Source of the DNA: Closterium sp. Naga37s-1
Taxonomy: Eukaryota > Streptophyta > Zygnematophyceae > Desmidiales > Closteriaceae
Direction of reading: 5' to 3'
DNA length: 64,000 nucleotides
Assembly (NCBI GenBank): GCA_947471745.1
Contig: CANJKZ010000264.1
Span: 751,501 to 815,500, forward strand
The position numbers and the translations under genes are program-made. Shown in pieces: positions 55,601-64,000 of the stretch. Positions within the stretch are counted from its first letter, which is position 1, and every line of letters begins with the position of its first letter. The notes under the pieces were generated by a model. It saw only the letters and a list, made by a program, of their open reading frames with translations. It did not search any database and had not been told where the DNA came from.

Positions 55601-58600
55601 GGGGGAATGTAAATGAAGGAGATGGAATGTAAATGAAGGAGATGGAATGTAAATGAAGGAGATGGAATGTAAATGAAGGAGATGGAATGTAAATGAAGGA
55701 GATGGAATGTAAATGAAGGAGATGGAATGTAAATGAAGGAGATGGAATGTAAATGAAGGAGATGGAATGTAAATGAAGGAGATGGAATGTAAATGAAGGA
55801 GATGGAATGTAAATGAAGGAGATGGAATGTAAATGAAGGAAGGGGAATGTAATGAAGGAGATGGAATGTAAATGAAGGAGGGGAATGTAAATGAAGGAGA
55901 TGGAATGTAAATGAAGGAGATGGAATGTAAATGAAGGAGGGGGAATGTAAATGAAGGAGATGGAATGTAAATGAAGGATGTAAATGAGGAGGGGAATGTA
56001 AATGAAGGAGATGGAATGTAAATGAAGGAGATGGAATGTAAATGAAGGAGGGGGAATGTAAATGAAGGAGATGGAATGTAAATGAAGGAGATGGAATGTA
56101 AATGAAGGAGATGGAATGTAAATGAAGAGATGGAATGTAATGAAGGAGATGAATGTAATGAAGGAGATGAATGTAAATGAAGGAGATGGAATGTAAATGA
56201 AGGAGATGGAATGTAAATGAAGGAGAGAATGTAATGAAGGAGATGGAATGTAAATGAAGGAGATGGAATGTAAATGAAGGAGATGGAATGTAAATGAAGG
56301 AGATGGAATGTAAATGAAGGAGATGGAATGTAAATGAAGGAGATGGAATGTAAATGAAGAGAATGGAATGTAAATGAAGGAGATGGAATGTAAATGAAGG
56401 AGATGGAATGTAAATGAAGGAGATGGAATGTAAATGAAGGAGAGGAATGTAAATGAAGGAGATGGAATGTAAATGAAGGAGATGGAATGTAAATGAAGGA
56501 GATGGAATGTAAATGAAGGAGATGGAATGTAAATGAAGGAGATGGAATGTAAATGAAGGAGATGGAATGTAAATGAAGGAGATGGAATGTAAATGAAGGA
56601 GATGGAATGTAAATGAAGGAGATGGAATGTAAATGAAGGAGATGGAATGTAAATGAAGGAGATGGAATGTAATGAAGGAGATGGAATGTAAATGAAGGAG
56701 ATGGAATGTAAATGAAGGAGATGGAATGTAAATGAAGGAGATGGAATGTAAATGAAGGAGATGGAATGTAAATGAAGGAGATGGAATGTAAATGAAGGAG
56801 ATGGAATGTAAATGAAGGAGATGGAATGTAAATGAAGGAGATGGAATGTAAATGAAGGAGATGGAATGTAAATGAAGGAGATGGAATGTAAATGAGGAGG
56901 AATGTAAATGAAGGAGTGGAATGTAAATGAAGGAGATGGGAATGTAAATGAAGGAGATGGAATGTAAATGAAGGAGATGGAATGTAAATGAAGGAGGGGA
57001 ATGTAAATGAAGGAGATGGAATGTAAATGAAGGAGATGGAATGTAAATGAAGGAGGGGGAATGTAAATGAAGGAGATGGAATGTAAATGAAGGAGATGGA
57101 ATGTAAATGAAGGAGATGGAATGTAAATGAAGGAGATTGGAATGTAAATGAAGGAGATGGAATGTAAATGAAGGAGATGGAATGTAAATGAAGGAGATGG
57201 AATGTAAATGAAGGAGATGGAATGTAAATGAAGGAGATGGAATGTAAATGAAGGAGATGGAATGTAAATGAAGGAGATGGAATGTAAATGAAGGAGATGG
57301 AATGTAATGAAGGAGATGGAATGTAAATGAAGGAGATGGAATGTAAATGAAGGAGATGGAATGTAAATGAAGGAGATGGAATGTAAATGAAGGAGATGGA
57401 ATGTAAATGAAGGAGATGGAATGTAAATGAAGGAGATGGAATGTAAATGAAGGAGATGGAATGTACATGAAGGAGATGGAATGTAAATGAAGGAGAGGAA
57501 TGTAAATGAAGGAGATGGAATGTAAATGAAGGAGATGGAATGTACATGAAGGAGATGGAATGTAAATGAAGGAGATGGAATGTAAATGAAGGAGATGGAA
57601 TGTAAATGAAGAGATGGAATGTAAATGAAGGAGATGGAATGTAAATGAAGGAGGGGGAATGTAAATGAAGGAGATGGAATGTAAATGAAGGAGATGGAAT
57701 GTAAATGAAGGAGATGGAATGTAAATGAAGGAGATGGAATGTAAATGAAGGAGATGGAATGTAAATGAAGGAGATGGAATGTAAATGAAGGAGATGGAAT
57801 GTAAATGAAGGAGATGGAATGTAAATGAAGGAGATGGAATGTAAATGAAGGAGATGGAATGTAAATGAAGGAGATGGAATGTAAATGAAGGAGATGGAAT
57901 GTAAATGAAGGAGATGGAATGTAAATGAAGGAGATGGAATGTAAATGAAGGAGAGGGAATGTAAATGAAGGAGATGGAATGTAAATGAAGGAGATGGAAT
58001 GTAAATGAAGGAGATGGAATGTAAATGAAGGAGATGGAATGTAAATGAAGGAGATGGAATGTAAATGAAGGAGATGGAATGTAAATGAAGGAGATGGAAT
58101 GTAAATGAAGGAGATGGAATGTAAATGAAGGAGATGGAATGTAAATGAAGGAGATGGAATGTAAATGAAGGAGATGGAATGTAAATGAAGGAGATGGAAT
58201 GTAAATGAAGGAGATGGAATGTAAATGAAGGAGATGGAATGTAAATGAAGGAGATGGAATGTAATGAAGGAGATGGAATGTAAATGAAGGAGATGGAATG
58301 TAAATGAAGGAGATGGAATGTAAATGAAGGAGATGGGAATGTAAATGAAGGAGATGGAATGTAAATGAAGGAGGATGGAATGTAAATGAAGGAGGGGGAA
58401 TGTAAATGAAGGAGATGGAATGTAAATGAAGGAGATGGAATGTAAATGAAGGAGATGGAATGTAAATGAAGGAGATGGGAATGTAAATGAAGGAGGGGGA
58501 ATGTAAATGAAGGAGATGGAATGTAAATGAAGGAGGGGGAATGTAAATGAAGGAGATGGAATGTAAATGAAGGAGGGGAATGTAAATGAAGAGATGATAA

Positions 58601-61600
58601 TGAAGAGATGGAATGTAAATGAAGGAGATGGAATCTAAATGAAGGAGATGGAATGTAAATGAAGGAGATGGAATGTAAATGAAGGAGATGGAATGTAAAT
58701 GAAGGAGATGGAATGTAAATGAAGGAGGGGAATGTAAATGAAGGAGATGGAATGTAAATGAAGGGAGATGGAATGTAAATGAAGGAGATGGAATGTAAAT
58801 GAAGGAGATGGAATGTAAATGAAGGAGATGGAATGTAAATGAAGGAGATGGAATGTAAATGAAGGAGGGAATGTAAATGAAGGAGAGGAATGTAAATGAA
58901 GGAGATGAATGTAAATGAAGGAGATGGAATGTAAATGAAGGAGATGGAATGTAAATGAAGGAGATGGAATGTAAATGAAGGAGGGGAATGTAATGAAGGA
59001 GATGGAATGTAAATGAAGGAGATGGAATGTAAATGAAGGAGATGGAATGTAAATGAAGGAGATGGGAATGTAAATGAAGGAGGGGGAATGTAAATGAAGG
59101 AGGGGGAATGTAAATGAAGGAGATGGAATGTAAATGAAGGAGATTGGAATTGTAAATGAAGGAGATGGAATGTAAATGAAGGAGATGGAATGTAAATGAA
59201 GGAGATGGAATGGAAATGAAGGAGATGGAATGTAAATGAAGGAGATGGAATGTAAATGAAGGAGATTGGAATGTAAATGAAGGAGAGGAATGTAAATGAA
59301 GGAGATGGAATGTAAATGAAGGAGATGGAATGTAAAGGAAGGAGAATGGAATGTTAAAATGAAGGAGGGGAATGTAAATGAAGGAGATGGAATGTAAATG
59401 AAGGAGATGGAATGTAAATGAAGGAGATGGAATGTAAATGAAGGAGATGGAATGTAAATGAAGGAGGGGAATGTAAATGAAGGAGGGGAATGTAAATGAA
59501 GGAGGGGGAATGTAAATGAAGGAGATGGAATGTAAATGAAGGAGATGGAATGTAAATGAAGGAGGGGGAATGTAAATGAAGGAGATGGAATGTAAATGAA
59601 GGAGATGGAATGTAAATGAAGGAGATGGAATGTAAATGAAGGAGATGGAATGTAAATGAAGGAGGGGGAATGTACATGAAGGAGATGGAATGTAAATGAA
59701 GGAGATGGAATGTAAATGAAGGAGATGGAATGTAAATGAAGGAGATGGAATGTAAATGAAGGAGATGGAATGTAAATGAAGGAGATGGAATGTAAATGAA
59801 GGAGATGGAATGTAAATGAAGGAGATGGAATGTAAATGAAGGAGATGGAATGTAAATGAAGGAGATGGAATGTAAATGAAGGAGATGGAATGTAAATGAA
59901 GGAGATGGAATGTAAATGAAGGAGATGGAATGTAAATGAAGGAGATGGAATGTAAATGAAGGAGATGGAATGTAAATGAAGGAGATGGAATGTAAATGAA
60001 GGAGATGGAATGTAAATGAAGGAGATGGAATGTAAATGAAGGAGATGGAATGTAAATGAAGGAGATGGAATGTAAATGAAGGAGGGGAATGTAAATGAAG
60101 GAGATGGAATGTAAATGAAGGAGGGGAATGTAAATGAAGGAGGGGGAATGTAAATGAAGGAGATGGAATGTAAATGAAGGAGATGGAATGTAAATGAAGG
60201 AGATGGAATGTAAATGAAGGAGGGGAATGTAAATGAAGGAGGGGGAATGTAAATGAAGGAGATGGAATGTAAATGAAGGAGGGGGAATGTAAATGAAGGA
60301 GATGGAATGTAAATGAAAGAGATGGAATGTAAATGAAGGAGATGGAATGTAAATGAAGGAGATGGAATGTAAATGAAGGAAGGGGAATGTAAATGAAGGA
60401 GATGGAATGTAAATGAAGGAGGGGGAATGTAAATGAAGGAGATGGAATGTAAATGAAGGAGATGGAATGTAATGAAGGAGATGGAATGTAAATGAAGGAG
60501 ATGGAATGTAAATGAAGGAGATGGAATGTAAATGAAGGAGATGGAATGTAAATGAAGGAGATGGAATGTAAATGAAGGAGATGGAATGTAAATGAAGGAG
60601 GGGGAATGTAAATGAAGGAGATGGAATGTAAATGAAGGAGGGGAATGTAAATGAAGGAGGGGGAATGTAAATGAAGGAGATGGAATGTAAATGAAGGAGA
60701 TGGAATGTAAATGAAGGAGATGGAATGTAAATGAAGGAGGGGGAATGTAAATGAAGGAGGGGGAATGTAAATGAAGAGATGGAATGTAAATGAAGGAGGG
60801 GGAATGTAAATGAAGGAGATGGAATGTAAATGAAGGAGATGGAATGTAAATGAAGGAGATGGACTGTAATGAAGGAGATGGAATGTAAATGAAGGAGATG
60901 GAATGTAAATGAAGGAGATGGAATGTAAATGAAGGAGATGGAATGTAAATGAAGGAGATGGAATGTAAATGAAGGAGATGGAATGTAAATGAAGGAGATG
61001 GAATGTAAATGAAGGAGATGGAATGTAAATGAAGGAGATGGAATGTAAATGAAGGAGATGGAATGTAAATGAAGGAGATGGAATGTAAATGAAGGAGATG
61101 GAATGTAAATGAAGGAGATGGAATGTAAATGAAGGAGATGGAATGTAAATGAAGGAGATGGAATGTAAATGAAGGAGGGGGAATGTAAATGAAGGAGGGG
61201 AATGTAAATGAAGGAGATGGAATGTAAATGAAGGAGATGGAATGTAAATGAAGGAGGGGAATGTAAATGAAGGAGATGGAATGTAAATGAAGGAGATGGA
61301 ATGTAAATGAAGGAGATGGAATGTAAATGAAGGAGATGGAATGTAAATGAAGGAGATGGAATGTAAATGAAGGAGATGGAATGTAAATGAAGGAGATGGA
61401 ATGTAAATGAAGGAGATGGAATGTAAATGAAGGAGATGGAATGTAAATGAAGGAGATGGAATGTAAATGAAGGAGATGGAATGTAAATGAAGGAGATGGA
61501 ATGTAAATGAAGGAGATGGAATGTAAATGAAGGAGATGGAATGTAAATGAAGGAGATGGAATGTAAATGAAGGAGATGGAATGTAAATGAAGGAGATGGA

Positions 61601-64000
61601 AGTAAATGAAGGAGATGGAATGTAAATGAAGGAGATGGAATGTAAATGAAGGAGATGGAATGTAAATGAAGGAGATGGAATGTAAATGAAGGAGATGGAA
61701 TGTAAATGAAGGAGATGGAATGTAAATGAAGGAGATGGAATGTAAATGAAGGAGATGGAATGTAAATGAAGGAGATGGAATGTAAATGAAGGAGATGGAA
61801 TGTAAATGAAGGAGGGGGAATGTAAATGAAGGAGATGGAATGTAAATGAAGGAGGGGGAATGTAAATGAAGGAGGGGGAATGTAAATGAAGGAGATGGAA
61901 TGTCAATGAAGGAGATGGAATGTCAATGAAGGAGATGGAATGTAAATGAAGGAGATGGAATGTAAATGAAGGAGAGGAATGTAAATGAAGGAGGGGGAAT
62001 GTAAATGAAGGAGGGGAATGTAAATGAAGGAGATGGAATGTAAATGAAGGAGGGGGAATGTAAATGAAGGAGATGGGAATGTAAATGAAGGAGATGGAAT
62101 GTAAATGAAGGAGATGGAATGTAAATGAAGGAGGGGAATGTAAATGAAGGAGATGGAATGTAAATGAAGGAGGGGAATGTAAATGAAGGAGATGGAATGT
62201 AAATGAAGGAGATGGAATGTAAATGAAGGAGATGGAATCTAAATGAAGGAGATGGAATGTAATGAAGGAGATGGAATGTAAATGAAGGAGATGGAATGTA
62301 AATGAAGGAGATGGAATGTAAATGAAGGAGATGGGAATGTAAATGAAGGAGATGGAATGTAAATGAAGGAGATGGAATGTAAATGAAGGAGATGGAATGT
62401 AAATGAAGGAGATGGAATGTAAATGAAGGAGATGGAATGTAAATGAAGGAGATGGAATGTAAATGAAGGAGATGGAATGTAAATGAAGGAGATGGAATGT
62501 AAATGAAGGAGATGGAATGTAAATGAAGGAGATGGAATGTAAATGAAGGAGATGGAATGTAAATGAAGGAGATGGAATGTAAATGAAGGAGATGGAATGT
62601 AAATGAAGGAGATGGAATGTAAATGAAGGAGATGGAATGTAAATGAAGAGGGGAATGTAAATGAAGGAGATGGAATGTAAATGAAGGAAGGGGAATGTAA
62701 ATGAAGGAGATGGAATGTAAATGAAGGAGGGGAATGTAAATGAAGGAGATGGAATGTAAATGAAGGAGATGGAATGTAAATGAAGGAGATGGAATGTAAA
62801 TGAAGGAGGGGGAATGTAAATGAAGGAGGGGGAATGTAAATGAAGGAGATGGAATGTAAATGAAGGAGAGGGAATGTAAATGAAGGAGATGGAATGTAAA
62901 TGAAGGAGATGGAATGTAAATGAAGGAGATGGAATGTAAATGAAGGAGATGGAATGTAAATGAGGAGATGGAATGTAAATGAAGGAGATCGAATGTAAAT
63001 GAAGGAGATGGAATGTAAATGAAGGAGGGGGAATGTAAATGAAGGAGGGGGAATGTAAATGAAGGAGATGGAATGTAAATGAAGGAGATGGAATCTAAAT
63101 GAAGGAGATGGAATGTAAATGAAGGAGATGGAATGTAAATGAAGGAGATGGAATGTAAATGAAGGAGATGGAATGTAAATGAAGGAGATGTAATGTAAAT
63201 GAAGGAGATGTAATGTAAATGAAGGAGATGGAATGTAAATGGAAGGAGATGGAATGTAAATGAAGGAGGATGGAATGTAAATGAAGGAGGGGGAATGTAA
63301 ATGAAGGAGATGGAATGTAAATGAAGGAGAGGAATGTAAATGAAGGAGATGGAATGTAAATGAAGGAGGGGGAATGTAAATGAAGGAGGGGGAATGTAAA
63401 TGAAGGAGGGGGAATGTAAATGAAGGAGATGGAATGTAAATGAAGGAGATGGAATGTAAATGAAGGAGATGGAATGTAAATGAAGGAGGGGGAATGTAAA
63501 TGAAGGAGATGGAATGTAAATGAAGGAGATGGAATGTAAATGAAGGAGATGGAATGTAAATGAAGGAGATGGAATGTAAATGAAGGAGATGGAATGTAAA
63601 TGAAGGAGATGGAATGTAAATGAAGGAGATGGAATGTAAATGAAGGAGATGGAATTTAAATGAAGGAGGGGAATGTAAATGAAGGAGATGGAATGTAAAT
63701 GAAGGAGATGGAATGTAAATGAAGGAGATGGAATGTAAATGAAGGAGATGGAATGTAAATGAAGGAGATGGAATGTAAATGAAGGAGATGGAATGTAAAT
63801 GAAGGAGGGGGAATGTAAATGAAGGAGGGGGAATGTAAATGAAGGAGATGGAATGTAAATGAAGGAGATGGAATGTAAATGAAGGAGGGGGAATGTAATG
63901 AAGGAGATGGATGTAATGAAGGAGATGGAATGTAAATGAAGGAGATGGAATGTAAATGAAGGAGATGGAATGTAAATGAAGGAGGGGGAATGTACATGAA
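37617..64000. repeat. Giant 20-bp minisatellite, over 26 kb, in a BIG intron
   Basis: About 1,300 tandem units of GGAATGTAAATGAAGGAGAT run to the end of the window. The commonest variant has GG for AT near the end (GGAGGGGGAATG); rarer ones are GAAGGAAGG, GAAAGAGATG, GGAATCTAAATG, GTACATGAAG and GGACTG. Unit length is almost constant to about 54,000; after that single-base gains and losses become common. The array lies downstream of BIG exon 16 on the coding strand, and the conserved C-terminal exons of BIG have not yet appeared, so it should be intronic. The plus strand has stops in every frame. The minus strand has none, which produces meaningless open frames of up to 3,233 codons. Confidence 0.97.

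Noticed and set aside
37593..63997. Very long minus-strand open frames (up to 3,233 codons) with a 20-residue repeat such as SISFIYIPSPSFTFHLLHLH
   Set aside because: The 20-bp unit has no stop codon in any minus frame, so every frame stays open until an indel. There is no start context, no similarity and no variation pattern of a coding gene; this is a satellite artefact.
37617..64000. CRISPR-like repeat array
   Set aside because: Units are directly adjacent with no spacers, and the window is eukaryotic with spliced genes.
37617..64000. Centromeric or telomeric satellite
   Set aside because: The unit is unlike plant telomere repeats, and the array sits in sense orientation inside a gene between a splice donor and missing downstream exons. 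A centromeric role cannot be judged from sequence alone.

Overview
The window is eukaryotic nuclear DNA from a green-lineage organism. It holds four spliced protein genes, nearly every intron has duplicated exon edges, and the right 41% is one giant minisatellite. The gene set fits a streptophyte plant or alga: a PATROL1-type DUF810/MUN protein, a nepenthesin-like aspartic protease with a Cys-rich insert, Asterix, and a BIG/UBR4-type giant protein with plant-like UBR and ZZ modules. Coding DNA is GC-rich with long poly-Ala, Gln, Ser, Gly and Glu tracts. A charophyte such as a desmid is my guess, at low confidence.

Layout. 320-9167 (minus): the N-terminal part of a PATROL1-like gene, 11 exons, running off the left edge. 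9552-11834 (minus): a complete 11-exon aspartic protease of 489 aa. 12572-13964 (plus): a complete 3-exon Asterix gene of 123 aa, sharing a 737-bp divergent promoter region with the protease. 15139-37346 (plus): 16 in-phase exons (5,221 codons) of BIG, whose last exons lie beyond the window. 37617-64000 (end of window): more than 26 kb of a 20-bp tandem repeat that starts 7 bp after a copied splice donor and so sits inside a BIG intron.

Introns. Most introns of PATROL1, Asterix and BIG contain one to five diverged partial copies of the adjoining exon edge, including its splice donor or acceptor. The protease gene lacks them. At many duplication junctions lies a short palindrome with arms TTTTGAG and CTCAAAA and a self-complementary core (ACGT, TCGA, GCGC or AATT). 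The large array and a second minisatellite at 2635-3085 both begin next to such duplicated donors. Together these look like one process that enlarges introns by junction duplication with a palindromic insert, and this is the main candidate for something undescribed.

The genes are functionally independent. PATROL1 relatives act in trafficking of plasma-membrane proteins. Asterix belongs to the ER PAT complex for membrane-protein insertion. The protease has a signal peptide. BIG/UBR4 proteins are giant N-degron and trafficking factors. Exon limits were set by hand from splice consensus, reading phase and remembered family similarity, with no search or transcript data.
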